A DNA stretch of 64,000 nucleotides. Origin: Protula sp. h YS-2021. Taxonomy: Eukaryota > Annelida > Polychaeta > Sabellida > Serpulidae. Positions 44,446 to 55,789 of this stretch are shown one piece after another. The translations under genes and the position numbers were made by a program. A model generated the notes under the pieces. It made no database searches, was not told where the DNA came from, and saw nothing but the letters and a program-made list of their open reading frames with translations. The DNA lies in assembly GCA_949752745.1 (NCBI GenBank), contig OX457027.1, forward strand, positions 17,626,603 to 17,690,602. Reading direction: 5' to 3'. The stretch's first letter is position 1; every line of letters begins with the position of its first letter.

Positions 44446-45055
44446 GACCAGCCGACTTCTTCGGGCTGGTCTTATCACATCATAAGAGGAGCATCCGTCG
44501 TCTGTTTGTACGTATGTATGTGTGTACGTATGTAAACTTTTACTTAAAATGCTTCTTTTCCTTCAGTTTTGTTCGGATTCCTTTCCAGTTTTGTTGGAAT
44601 GTTCTCTAGGTAGGCCTGTCTTGAAAAATTACTTTTTTGGCGATCCAAATTTGCCAAATTAGGGGCATTTTTTAATTTATTGGCTTCCAGTTTTCAAAAT
44701 GGTTCTTTTCCACAAAGCTTTACACAGCTCATATTGTTCCCTCCTTAAGTCTTCCAAATAAATTTAGGGCCAAATCCTCTCCAAAGCCAAAAAAAAAACA
44801 AACTTGTGATAACCTAAATTAGCGCTTTGTTAAGCATTACCCCGCCCATAAGTTACCTGGCTAAAATGTCCCCGGCCATGAGGTCCAAATTTTTTGCCAA
44901 AACGTTCCCAAAGCTAAAAAACGTGTGATAACCTAAATTAACGCGTTATTAAGCTTAGCCCCGGCCATAAGGTCAGCGAATAAATTTAGGACCAAAACGT
45001 CACCAAGGCAAAAAGTGTATAACCTGAATTAACGATTTATTAAGCTTTACACTCT
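44446..45055 (+). mobile_element. Hairpin-type element downstream of ATXN10
   Basis: Hairpin GACCAGCC ... GGCTGGTC (44446-44471), then TATCACATCATAAGAGG, CCGTCGTCTGTTTGTACG and TTTACTTAAAATGCTTC as in the 27.36 kb copy. The body has three diverged ~120 bp units with AACCTAAATTARCG and TTAAGCWTTACCCC. The 3' end is not seen. Confidence 0.55.
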
Positions 45056-45061
45056 CCATAA

Positions 45062-45535
45062 CTAGCCGGGGACGGGGGGATATAGAAACGCCTCGTGTCC
45101 GTCCGTCTGTCCGTCCGTCTGTCTGTCTGTCCGTCTGTCACGCTTCAGTCTCACTCGCCTACAGGCCACATTAATGCATGGATTCGTTTCAAATTTTGTA
45201 CACGGCTTCTCTGGAACCTTCCGCAGTGATGAAGAATTTTCCGGATCGGGCAAAAATTGACAAAATGGCGGACTTTTGAAAATTGGCACTGGACTTAACG
45301 TATATACGACAGTTTCACACGCCTACAGGTCACAAAAATGGATGGATTCGTTTTAAATTCTGCACACGGGTTCCCTGGGTGCAGTGATCAAGAATTTTCC
45401 GGATGGGACTTGACAAAATGGCGGATTTTTCAAAATCGGCGCTGTACTTAGCGGACCTACGACAGTCTCACGCACCTACTGGTTAATGGATTGATTCGTC
45501 TAAATGTTAGACACTACGTCTACCTATCCTTCAAC
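45062..45535 (+). mobile_element. Hairpin-type element related to the 180 bp satellite family
   Basis: CCGGGGACGGGGGGATATAG is followed by a (GTCC/GTCT)n tract and about three ~160 bp units starting CAGTCTCACTCGCCTACAGG (45147, 45310, about 45464). These are diverged relatives of the core at 36788-38085. A 3' end may lie near 45586-45625 (ATCCCCCACAGGGGAT), but this is uncertain. Confidence 0.55.
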
Positions 45536-46351
45536 TTTTAAATTTTGCGTAACCAACACGCAACATCCTTACACAAACGATATCCCCCACAGGGGATAGA
45601 CGTACTCCTCGAGACGTAGTCAAGTTTCTTTTAAATAAAATGATAATTCCTTGTCTTGCATCAGATATGGTGTGCCAAAAAAAAAAGCAAACGTGTTTTC
45701 CGTTATTCCACACTGTTATGAAGAATAATTAAGTGAGAAAATAATGAAATTTTTAGAGGGGGTTTGAGTTCGTCATGCGCACAACCAGTTTGAAGAAAAA
45801 CTAGTCGTTACGAGTTAAAGTTGGTTGCCATTTTCGATTGGACGGCAGGTTTTTTCGCTACCACTCCTGGTACCTGTGATATACCACGAAAATGACAAGT
45901 ATTTAGTGCAGGGACGTCATCAGTGGTTACACTACTTCCGCGGTTACAGTACATGTATTTGTCTTGTTGTATGGGTTAAGCGCCTTCATGTTAATACGCT
46001 GTCAAATTAGAAACTACGTTGTGGCGTTTATGCGTAGTCATTCGTGTTTTTATCATACTTGATAGGGAGCTTAAAACACACCGACTTTAGGACTGTTTTC
46101 TTACACTCTATAAAATATTTTTTTTTGTGTTTGTTGCAGGTGATGTGGGTGCGATAAAAAGGCACGTCATGTTGAACTTTCCATAAATGGCGACTCATCC
46201 ATCGCAGTTAAAACAACAACGCTCATAGGTGTTGTTTGCGTATTCTCACCCTTTCTAGTTAAGATGTACCCTTTTTCTTTCATTTGCAGTTGTGTTATTT
46301 GACTTTTCAATGTGTATCCAAGTATCTTATACAGGCCTCGAATAAGAAGAA

Positions 46352-46382
46352 ACAAAAAAAAAAAAAAAAAAAAAAAAAAAAG
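46352..46382. repeat. Poly-A run
   Basis: About 30 A with rare interruptions; could be a retroposed tail, but no body was recognised upstream. Confidence 0.8.
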
Positions 46383-46749
46383 ACAATAAGAAAAAAAAAC
46401 TTGCATAGGATATTTCTTTCTACTAAAGGCGGTGGTGAAAATGCGAGACAAAGTATTTCGGGCTAACTCTGTTGTTTTCAAGCCCCAAAATCATGTTATA
46501 TATAGCCTGACTTTATTCAGGCCATCTGTTTTGGGTCTGATCTATGGAGAGTGTGGCATTTTAAGGCTAGCAGTGGAAAGTCGGGTTATAGTCATGGCCT
46601 GTAACATTTATACCGTGGAAGTCAGTCTTAAAAGGTCTGATTAATTTATCCGAGGCTGTTGAGGTAGACTGTTTCTATCAAGAGCGTCAAGTCTTAGAAC
46701 ACTTGATTGTTTTTTTTTTATTTTAAAATAAAAAGACAGTGTATTTGAA

Positions 46750-48686
46750 ATTATGCTTTATTATTCAACAATCAGGCAATAAATTATGCTATGTAACAAA
46801 CAGTGCCATTGGTTACCTAAGATGTCAATATGTTACATAATATGTTACATAATATAGGTCTGTAGAAGATGTAAAGCGAGGACTTTCAAGTGTTGTGATG
46901 TCGAGGTGTTAACATACAAATATGGAAATGTTCAAGTGCATAGCAAGTAATAAACTCAGAGTAATAGCAGATCTTATCTTTTCATTTTCTGTCACTCCCA
47001 GAAGCATGCGTCTAGTCTAGTTATGCAAAGGGTAGCGGCTATTTCACAGAATATCCAAAATTACAAACAACATGCCAAAATCAAAGACGTGGTCTCTTAT
47101 TGGGGTTTGTAGCATAGTGTATTAATTTGTAGTTGCTTTATGTTGTTACAAATGCCAGAATGTAATGCGCAAAAAAAAAAAAAACAAAAAAAAAACAGAC
47201 CCTTCAGTGGATCTTAGGACGCGCGAAATTTGTGAGCCAATTAAATAGGGTTTTGTTTCACTTCCTGTTGTTGAATCTCTAAGCCTCCATAACACTGAAA
47301 ACAGTGCCTGGCAAACAACATAGCAAGTGCAAACAAAGCGCAGCAGATTAAATCCCGAGAATGTTTGGGTAGAATCACACGTCAAGTCTTTATATTTAAG
47401 AATTTGTAACATTTTATATTCAAACTCTTTACACATCTGCGATATACCGACACAGTAGTTCCATTAAAAAGATCTTAATTGAATTTTTCTTTCCATTATC
47501 GTATATTTCAACATGAACATCCACATTACAACCAGGGTAGCCTGTGTCAAAACGATATGAAACGAGTGGCAGGAGTAACAGGAAGACACGAGTGACTGGA
47601 AGATAAGAGTGTCAGGAGGAAAGAGTGACAGGAAGACAAGAGTGACAGGAAGATGAGTGTTAGGAGGACAAGAATGACAAGAAGACAAAAGTGACAGGAA
47701 GATAAGAGTGACAGGATGACAAGAGTGATAGGAGGACATAATCGATTTCGAAAGCCATCCCTGGGGTAATAAGCAACACAACACATGCAACTCTGCCATG
47801 TGCATCTCACTCTCAACAACAATAACAGATCCCAGAAGAGAGTTTCAAAGATTTAAGTTGTCTTGGGTCGCGTGCTGTAAATAACGAGGACGTATTTCTC
47901 AAAGGCGAGGTATTAAACCTTTGGCCAAAAACATTTTCCTTTTTTAAAACACCTTTCTCCTTTTGGGGTAGAAAAAAAAAAACAAAACGACGGACCAGTA
48001 AAGAGAAAAAAGCCCGAACACTGGTCCCTTACAACTTAAGTATGGTCTTTGCAAGTCTCTGACTTGCCAAGTGTTAGTAATGTCAGCATCGTTTAATGGG
48101 AGGCGACTGAGCTGTGCCAAGGCCTCACCATTTCCTTTATAAAATGCGCCTCACACAAATCTGGTATTGAATCCAATCCACCCAACTCCGAACTGACAGC
48201 AACCTTATTTTATCAAGAAAATGAAAAAGTCCTTCTTGCTTTTGTTTGTTAGAAAATTTCAGGGCATGAATTGTTACATTGCCGTCCCGGTATGTCTAGC
48301 ACAAAAGAAGGCCGAGGGGAGGAGGGGTGGGGAAAGGGCTTTCTGGCTCTTACAAGAGTGTCGGAAACTTCGTCAACAAGTCAACAGCCGGTATTAAGTC
48401 TGTGTGGGACGAAGGTCATGCATTGTAGACGTGAAATTACGATAAGATAATGTTTTAGACCATAGAAAGTGTGAGTGATAGAAATGGCCGGCCTACAGAA
48501 ATGACATTAATTTCAAGGATGGTTGGATTAGAGATCAGCCGAGGTACCGGGTTGCTGAGATCGCCTGTACTCTTGCAAGCGCCTGTCACGTTCACTTTTA
48601 ATGCGGTACGCTTGCTTAAGAGTGAGTTTGTAGTATGGGATGTACCGATTCTGCCTTGAGAAGTAGGGTGGATTAGAGGGGTCAAA
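46750..48686 (-). other. Possible 3' UTR of the sarcospan-like gene
   Basis: Downstream of the stop codon (- strand) no coding frame is seen. AATAAAGCATAATTTC on the - strand near 46747-46762 is a candidate polyadenylation signal, which would give a 3' UTR of about 1.9 kb containing the 17 bp minisatellite. No transcript evidence is available. Confidence 0.3.
47560..47737. repeat. 17 bp minisatellite GAGTGACAGGAAGACAA
   Basis: Ten to eleven imperfect units on the + strand (AGTGACAGGAAGACAAG, AGTGACTGGAAGATAAG, GTGTCAGGAGGAAAG and so on). Low-complexity frames arise on the - strand but have no independent support. Confidence 0.85.
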
Positions 48687-49046
48687 CTAGGGATGTGGGG
48701 GCGCATTCGCACTATAGGTATAAAACCTTAAACCTGAATGGAAGCTTTGATAACGGGATTTCCACAGAAGTACAACAAACCACAGACTGATTATACTACC
48801 AATACAATTTAAAATACTTTGTAAGATCAACAAATGTTTCACTGGTGCCTGCAGTACTTTGCAGGAGTGAATGTGTTCATAGACGAGTACACGGTTGCTG
48901 GTGCTGTCGGTCAGAGCGCAGTAGCAGGTGCTCTGTACGAGTTCACAGTGGCTGTAGCGCGCCAATAAGCCCCCGTGTATGGCCGTGAAGCCCGCCGCCA
49001 CCATGTTCACGAATACGCAAAAGCTGGACAGCACGAAGCAGAGGCA
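48687..49046 (-). CDS. SSPN: SSPN-like terminal coding exon
   Basis: Acceptor TTACTTTCAG|TGC. It encodes membrane segment 3 (CLCFVLSSFCVFVNMVAAGF), the large extracellular loop with Cys at HCEL, TCYCAL and HSCKV, membrane segment 4 (ILQSILNCIGSIISLWFVVL) and the cytoplasmic tail LWKSRYQSFHSGLRFYTY. It ends at a stop whose last base is 48687. The cysteine pattern and the WKxRYQxF motif match vertebrate sarcospan. Confidence 0.92.
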   Translation of the reverse strand, partial: CLCFVLSSFCVFVNMVAAGFTAIHGGLLARYSHCELVQSTCYCALTDSTSNRVLVYEHIHSCKVLQAPVKHLLILQSILNCIGSIISLWFVVLLWKSRYQSFHSGLRFYTYSANAPPHP

Positions 49047-49526
49047 CTGAAAGTAAATACTACAGAATGTAAGTGTAAGTAGCAGCTGATGGCAGGGAGT
49101 AACAGCAGCACTATTTATAAACTTGCTCAGCGCCCCCGTCCTCCTCGGGTGTGGGTTGGGATGCGGCAGGGTGGAAGGGAATCCGCGACAATTCGCATCT
49201 GGACACTAGGCACCAAAAAAGTGAATCTGGACATTCTACAATTCTTGCCACGTTTAAAACAGTGTGAGTACTGTACTTATCTTGTTTGGTATCAGCAGCA
49301 GATTTAATATAACTGAAACCGCTTCAACAAGCATAATTTTATTTTGAAATCCAACTCTCAAGTAATGCCATACAATGATGTAATTGAGGAGGCTTTTCGT
49401 ATAAATTCTACGCGAAATCCAGGTCAGTTCTCAGTTCTAATTATGTACCCGCGGCACGGTCGGCACACAGGTTTTTCTATTACATCACCTCTGGAGGTTC
49501 AGCGTAATCGCGGTGAACGCGTCCTT

Positions 49527-50645
49527 TCGACAGTTTGTCGAAAAACACTTTGTCGAAGGAGATTTTGTCGAAATTGGATGCCGAGACATTTTGTCGAATT
49601 TTATAATTTCTTAATAGATGTTTTTTATTGAGATGTGTGCCACTTTTTGTTGTTATTCCCTTAAAATAAATACACTTTGTCACTTAAACTTTGAAATCAT
49701 GCAGAAAATTGAAACTCTAATTGCGATCCAGAGTTTTCATCAGCAAATTGCAGTTAAAGAAATGAAGAGTTATATATTAGTATCTCAGCAACCCAGAATA
49801 ATTCTTACAACTCTTCTTTGCAATTTTTAATTGCAATACATATTTTAAACGAACACAGACCATAGAGAAATTCTTACAACTGTGATTAATTTGTAATTGC
49901 TAATTGCAATGCACTACTTAAAAGCAATTAGGTTTCATACCATCACTGACCAGAGTTATTCTTGCATCTATGTTTGAAACTGCAATTGTTGATTGCAATA
50001 ACGTGTGAAAATAATATAATCCGGAGTTAGACGATGGGTTGATATTGAGTATTCGATCTGCTCTGGTGTCCGGAGTTGGTCAGTATGAAAATGGAGGAAA
50101 AACGCTCATGGTTCAAATTTCGCACTTGAGATAAATACATCATTTAGAATAAAAGCCCACAACGTCTTGTGACGCTTTGCAGATATCGTGCAGAAAACTG
50201 GAAAACTGTAGCGGAATTCCTCCACGGAACTGCGCACAACATTCCCTGAAAGCCATCTCATCGCGAGGATCGAGAATAAACTAGGGACTATCGGAGACCT
50301 AATTTGCGCAATTAACCGAGTGTGTGACAGAAATTGAAAAGACTTTTCTATAAGTTAGGTGCTGATGTGTTGTATAAACGTGTTTTGACAATATAAAGCG
50401 TGACCATTTTCATCCTAGTAATTGCAATAAGCAGACGATAAGCGTAACTTCTTTGATCTGGCTAAATGGAATAAAGCGTGCTTAAAAACAACAAACAGCA
50501 TTACATAAATTTCGACAAAATATCTCGAAGTTCACTTTCTACAAACCGTCTTTTGAGAAACTCTCTCACAAAATGTCTTCGACAAAATGTGTTTCGACAA
50601 ATTGTATGGATACCGAAATGTCGAGACTCGAAATGTGTGGATACC
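49527..50645. mobile_element. Foldback-like element with TTTGTCGAA terminal arrays
   Basis: The left arm (49527-49602) has five TTTGTCGAA-type units. The right arm (50509-50645) has the inverted TTCGACAAA units and ends in CCGAAATGTCGAG, AAATGTGTGGATACC. The ~900 bp AT-rich interior carries many AATTGCAAT motifs and no gene. No convincing target duplication was found. It lies in the intron before the terminal SSPN-like exon. Confidence 0.75.
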
Positions 50646-51099
50646 AGTGATAGCTCATGTGAACACTAACTTGATTTGGTTAAAGTGGGGCATGTTGGAG
50701 AAAGTATGTCGTGGTTAATGCATCAAAAGTAGACTGACTTTTCATTGAAATATCAACTGTAATCGACCGCGAAATGGGAAAATGTAAATATGAAATAAAT
50801 GTTTTGCTTGCCCTTTGGAGCAGTGGCTGCTCACAGCTAATCGCCTATCAAATTGTGCAACAGTTAGCAAAGAGTCAAAACGTTCCTATATCGCTCTGAA
50901 AATTTAGCGAGGAATAGCAAAAACTATAGCGACAGTGAAAACCAGAAGTATCAGGGACGACAAAGCCTAAGCATATGGTTACATCTCATAACATAGAAAG
51001 TTCATAATATAGAAGGTGCTTAAAATAGAAGGCTCATAAGGACTAAGAAACATAAGGACTCAGCCGCATCAGCTCTTAGCTGTCCTCACAGCATCAAAG

Positions 51100-51290
51100 C
51101 TGTCACTAACTCGGTTCCATCTGTACAAAGCAATGCTTACTTACCATCAAAGAAAAAACCCATCTGTGTCAGACATGTCGTAATTGCTGGAGTATATGTA
51201 GTGGCCATGCAAACGTTAATCTGTATTTACAAGCCAGCCCTTCTAATCCGGCACCTACTGCGGGTGAGATCAAAACAACATACAAGGGAC
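51100..51290 (+). pseudogene. Degraded FLYWCH-type zinc finger
   Basis: One frame reads LGSICTKQCLLTIKEKTHLC, QTCRNCWSICSGHANVNLYL, then SNPAPTAGEIK. The Cys-rich stretch followed by a (H)NP.PTA.EI ending resembles the end of a FLYWCH finger, the DNA-binding module of animal MULE transposases. The WRC core is not intact and the downstream segment is in a different state of decay, so this is a remnant only. Confidence 0.45.
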
Positions 51291-51599
51291 GCGATTTTCG
51301 GAGTGTAAGTGTAAGATATTTTTGAGATCGCAGGCGGAAAATATCAGTAATACTGGATAATTGTAAATGATATAAAATAATTTCTAAAAAATATAAGAAC
51401 ATCTGCTTTTTGGGTACGTTTTTGATACATTATGGCGCATGTAATGCGTGGCAGCAGGAAAAACACTACGGCTCTAGTTTATCCAAATGTCAAATACACC
51501 AATGTTTTTGGCATTTGGATATTCACCGTTCCTGTTGATATGCAAGAACTTTGAACTCCTGGTTCGTGATCCACACCATGATATATTCGTCGTTACCCA

Positions 51600-51930
51600 G
51601 CGCTGCGTGACTTTATACATTACTTTGAGTCAAATTGCGTCCGTGGCAACATTGAGCGTCCATACTCGTTCACTTACAAACAACTGCAGCAAAAGGCCTT
51701 CCATCAGAAGTGGAACAATGTCGTTGCCAGATGCCAACTATCGCTGTGGATATTCATTAGCAAACTCAAAGACGAATAACGTCTCACCGAAATTACTGCT
51801 GCAAGTGCTCGCAACGGTGACGAGCCACCCCTCAGACGTGACAAATGGCGCATGCTCGACGCCAGCGGCTCAGAAAACAGTACCGACGAGGAGAGCGCAA
51901 TATTCAGGAGTACTGGGATACAACGGTAAA
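51600..51930 (+). pseudogene. MULE (Mutator-like) transposase C-terminal remnant
   Basis: In the frame beginning near 51605 the sequence reads ALRDFIHYFESNCVRG, then FHQKWNNVVARCQLSLWIFI, SKLKDE, a stop, RLTEITAA and PLRRDKWRMLD. The order DFI.YFE...G...(20-30 residues)...WN..(V/L)...HP/LSLW.FI..LK.EQ.L is the conserved post-DDE region of FLYWCH/MULE transposases. The TAA at 51777-51779 replaces the usual EQ. The 148-codon frame at 51487-51933 is a shadow of this in another frame. Confidence 0.7.
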
Positions 51931-52967
51931 TGAAATATGTGAATTCGTGTAAGCAGGGCATTGGTCTAGTGGATGTACTTAAACTGAGTAGTCAGTAGTC
52001 ATATCTACTCAGTTTGCTGAGTGCATTTCTTGTCACGTACGAGTAATTGGACAAGTAACAGCATCTCTAACTGAGTACACAATTACTTTGAGTGAAGAAC
52101 ACTAGTATGTAGCAGTATGTAGAATAATTTCATTTCAGTAGTTTAATATTTGCATGTGTGTAAAAGAGACTTTGTCATGATGAATATGGTGTATTAAATC
52201 TTAATCCTTATGATACTTCTATCGTATACACCTTCTATCTTATGAACCTTCTGTCTTATGAACCCTGGTCGAACTGGGACGTCCCCAAGCATATAAGCAG
52301 AAATCAAAGAGGAAACGCTAGTTTTTATATTTTTTATATATTACAAAGACGGTTTTTGTAAAGCCAAAGTGATGTTTCCATCGAATGCCAGATAAGAAGT
52401 CGAAGGTAAAAACGCCCATGGTCAAAACATAAAGTGTAAAATCGGATAAAACTTCGACTAACTAATGTCAGCCAACCTGAAGTACACATATATGTTAATA
52501 AACGTAATTAATTGTAATTAATTACTTCTGCAATTCGTAACCTGTTATGTGGTCACTGTATATTTATAAACATACTCAGCCACAAAATAAACAATGTCAA
52601 TAAAATGCAACTCCAAATGACAGTTATTCTTCCCAACTCTGAAGTCTGAACAATAAACGAATTGAAGCTAGAACGCAAGACCTTAAATAAACACCGTTTG
52701 CCGTCGAACAAAATAAATTTAGACTTCATGTCTACTGGAGCGGCTAGAGGCAGCATAGCCTGATTCCAGCAGTACCTTACATAAACATTGCATTACTCCT
52801 TGACCGTGACTAGTGTGGAGGGAGGGGTGCAGTTGTTAACAAGAAGGAAAGGTGGTCGATGTTCAATCCGATTTTACACTTGTCGACGTTTTCGCCGTCG
52901 ACGTTTTTATCGTCGATCTTTCTTCCGGATACCATGAATTTGCAATGAAATAGAAATAAGAGTGTAC

Positions 52968-53054
52968 CTTGATAGCGTAGGCCTTGAGGCTGCCGGAGTA
53001 CGCTGCGAAGTCTGTGGCGCAGTGATAGATGCCGACGACTCCCGCCACTCCTAG
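52968..53054 (-). CDS. SSPN: SSPN-like coding exon 2
   Basis: An 87 nt exon, acceptor GTTGACAG|CTA, donor ATCAAG|GTACAC. It encodes LGVAGVVGIYHCATDFAAYS, GSLKAYAIK, the equivalent of the second membrane segment and following loop of sarcospan. It keeps phase 0 on both sides. Confidence 0.85.
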
Positions 53055-53249
53055 CTGTCAACACCAAAGCTGTCTGTCATTTCGCTGTTTTAGTCTAGAG
53101 CATTGATAACATTGCCATAATTTATTGCCTAAGCGGTCTTCCAAAGCATAAGTATGCAGGAAGGCATTGGGACTGACAGCTCACATACGCAAGGGGGTAG
53201 GGAGATTGACAGCTCAAACACGCAGGGAGGCATGAAATAGAAAGCTCAT

Positions 53250-53800
53250 CTAGACCGATTTCGCCACCGAGTGACGAAATAAACGCTTGAAAACACTCTA
53301 AACTTCCGCTTTTGACTCTAACGTGACCTTGAGATCAAGATCACTGAAAGTTACACATTACGGATGTCGAAGAGGAGGTCGAAAATGAGGTCAAAACTAC
53401 TTTATCTCATCGTTTTCGAGATACAGTACAACTTCCGTTTTGGCCTCGAAGACTACCTTGAGATAAAGGTGCCCGAAAGGTATTTCTTGTGTACCGCTAA
53501 GGAGAGGGTTGAAATCGAAATGAGGTCGAAATGGCTCGTCTCTTACCGTTTTCGGGATAAAGGGCAACGTCCGGTTTTTGACTTGAAAGTGACCTTAAGG
53601 TCAATGTCACCAAAAGTTATACCTTGCGTAACGTCTTAGAGGGGATATAGATCGAAAATGAGGTCAAAATTGCTCTATCTCTTACAGTTTTTGACATAAA
53701 GTGCAACTTCAGGTTTTTGACTCCAAAGTGAACTTGAGGTCAAGGTCACCAAAATTTTTACCTAACCTAATGTCCTAAAGGAGGTAGAGGTCCTGGGTCT
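53250..53800 (-). mobile_element. Hairpin-type element, CGCTAC/GTAGCG family, reverse
   Basis: Read on the - strand it ends ATTTCGTCAC-TCG-GTGGCGAAAT-CGGTCTAG (53250-53281), the same 3' design as the 54.85-55.62 kb element. The body has four diverged ~120-145 bp units containing CAACTTCCG(G)TTTTTGAC and GTGACCTTGAGGTCAAGGTC. The 5' end is not recognised. Confidence 0.65.
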
Positions 53801-54849
53801 GGTGTGATTTGTTTTCTGGTTGGTCTTATCAAGCACATAAATTACGCTTACTTTGGGAGAGCAGTTATTCTTTATCCTCTATAAAACTATCAGCAACTTG
53901 CCTCAGTAAAAGCAGTATCGCAGATAGTAGCTGACAGTTAGCCTTCCAGTATCGTCCAGTTACAAGCGAATATGCAGTGTGCTTATGCATAGGCTTACAG
54001 ACAGTAATGCTCTGCTAAGGATGGCCGTGAAGAATAAGTATTCAGGACGGGCATCTTGTGTACGTTCTGGGGGGGATAAAGGCTGGGCGTTTTACAAAAA
54101 GTTATTTTTAACCGTAAATTCGTATACAACTAAGCTGTCTGCATATTGTGTATCAAAATCCCGCTTCAAAACCGACCAGGAAAACGAAACGGAAAATGAC
54201 GTCATTATGACGTCATACGCTAAAAATAACGTTATCACGATTTGCTTTGGCAAAAAGTAGTCTCATAACGTATTTTGCTCAAAATCTCTAGGTCCAGCTG
54301 TATTCGAGATATGAAATATCCGTGACGTCACAAGACGTTGATGACGTCATAGCTCAATAAATAAAATATTTGGCACCAGTTCACACAGTCGACTATAAGT
54401 GTGCCAAATTTCATTTGCCTAGTTTAAGCCGTTTCGGAGATGTCTAGAAACCGACGCAAAAATTTCGGTTGAAAAAAAAAATGAAAAAAAAAACTAACAA
54501 AAAAGGAAACAAAGACATACTTTAAGTACTTTAAGCCCATACTTTCCACATCGAGTAAAAAGAAATACGTTAGAAAAGTTTACTTTTCAAGCATTTAATA
54601 CACAGGGAGGCAGGGCAGATTGAAAGCTCAAATAGTACTTCTGTATACTACAGACGCTCCTACCATATCGCCCGGTCTCCTAAAATCCAACGGGAAGTCC
54701 CAAACAATAACGTAGACCTTGCAATGAAAGGAATTTTACGACACTTGCAAATAAAGAATTGTAAACATTCCACCACTAAATTGGTATTACCCAATTGCTT
54801 TAACGTGTTTTCTCGGTTACGAGTCAACGCTCATTTGTAATTCATTATT

Positions 54850-55616
54850 ACACTTGGGGATTTGCCAAAATCCCCTGGTGTATTGAATTTGTACGAAAAT
54901 TTTAACCGCAGTTATGGCATGTTTTTTCCGTTTTTTTTAGTTTGTCCGTGGAACTAGTCAGAGGCCGTTAGGGCTAGAAAGATGAAATTTGGATATGATA
55001 AACTTCAGAATGTCTAGTAGATCCTCCTGTATTTAAAAAAAAAATCGCTTAATTTTTCAATTAAAAATGGCAAAACAAATTTGTGAAGCAGGCGGCAAGA
55101 AGCTGAGAGCAGTAGTTTAATCTGGCATGATATCAGCCTCGGTGTATTGATCGCCCAACTCTCAATGGAAGCCATCACAGCATGCGGGTGTAGGTTTAAG
55201 TTTGATGCAGCGTTTGGGTTTTTCCCAATTAAACAGTAATGAAATTTGGCTCACTGATAGAGGGTGATTAGACGCCGTGAAAGCCACATTTTTTAACCAT
55301 AACCCCATGGTCAAAGTCAAAAATAGGAAGTGGGCCATTATCTCGAAAACGGTTAGAGATTGAGCGATTTTCAACTTATTTTCGACTCTTTTGGCCTAAA
55401 AGATGATAGATAAGAGTTACCTCGGTGACCTTAACCTCCTCGGACGTTGTCAAAGACAAAGACGGAAGTTGACCATTATCTTGAAAACAGTTGTTTTGAG
55501 CCTATTTTCGACCCTTTGGGCCTGGAAAACGATATGTAAGGGGGTCAAGAATTTAGAATCGCATTTTTGTGATCCCCAAGTGTAATTTTCGCTACTCGGT
55601 AGCGAAAACGGTCTAG
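54850..55616 (+). mobile_element. Complete hairpin-type element, CGCTAC/GTAGCG family
   Basis: 5' end ACACTTGGGGATTT-GCC-AAAATCCCC(TG)GTGT (54850-54881). Near the 3' end ATCCCCAAGTGT (55572-55583) is the exact reverse of the 5' ACACTTGGGGAT. Hairpin TTTTCGCTAC-TCG-GTAGCGAAAA (55586-55608), then CGGT and terminal CTAG (55613-55616) before T. The body contains two to three ~125 bp units with GACCATTATCTCGAAAACGG-like starts. At 767 bp it is the clearest complete member with both ends. Confidence 0.85.
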
Positions 55617-55789
55617 TTACAATAGGTTCTAATGGAATTTGGTGATCAGATTGTTGCTTATCGCCTACCAGAGGATAGTCTTAGCCACTACACCACATCG
55701 AAAACAGGCGATCAAGCGCTTGGGGTGGGGAAAAATTATAACGGAAATTATTGGAACAGAAAAATGGCAACTCGGTCTAGTCTAAACAT

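Larger units (their letters stand above)
50977..52285. mobile_element. Foldback-like element carrying MULE transposase remnants
   Basis: The left arm (50983-51060) has units such as TTCATAATATAGAAGG and the right arm (52206-52266) the inverted CCTTCTATCTTATGAA. TAAGCATAT (50968-50976) and CAAGCATAT (52286-52294) flank it, a 9 bp direct repeat with one mismatch. The right end has about 24 bp beyond the arm that the left lacks. Inside, the + strand holds FLYWCH-like and MULE transposase-like segments. Mutator-superfamily elements make 9 bp duplications. Confidence 0.75.

Noticed and set aside
51487..51933. 148-codon frame as a gene inside the 51 kb element
   Set aside because: It is a shadow frame of the transposase remnant; the alternative frame carries the recognisable MULE motifs despite a stop.
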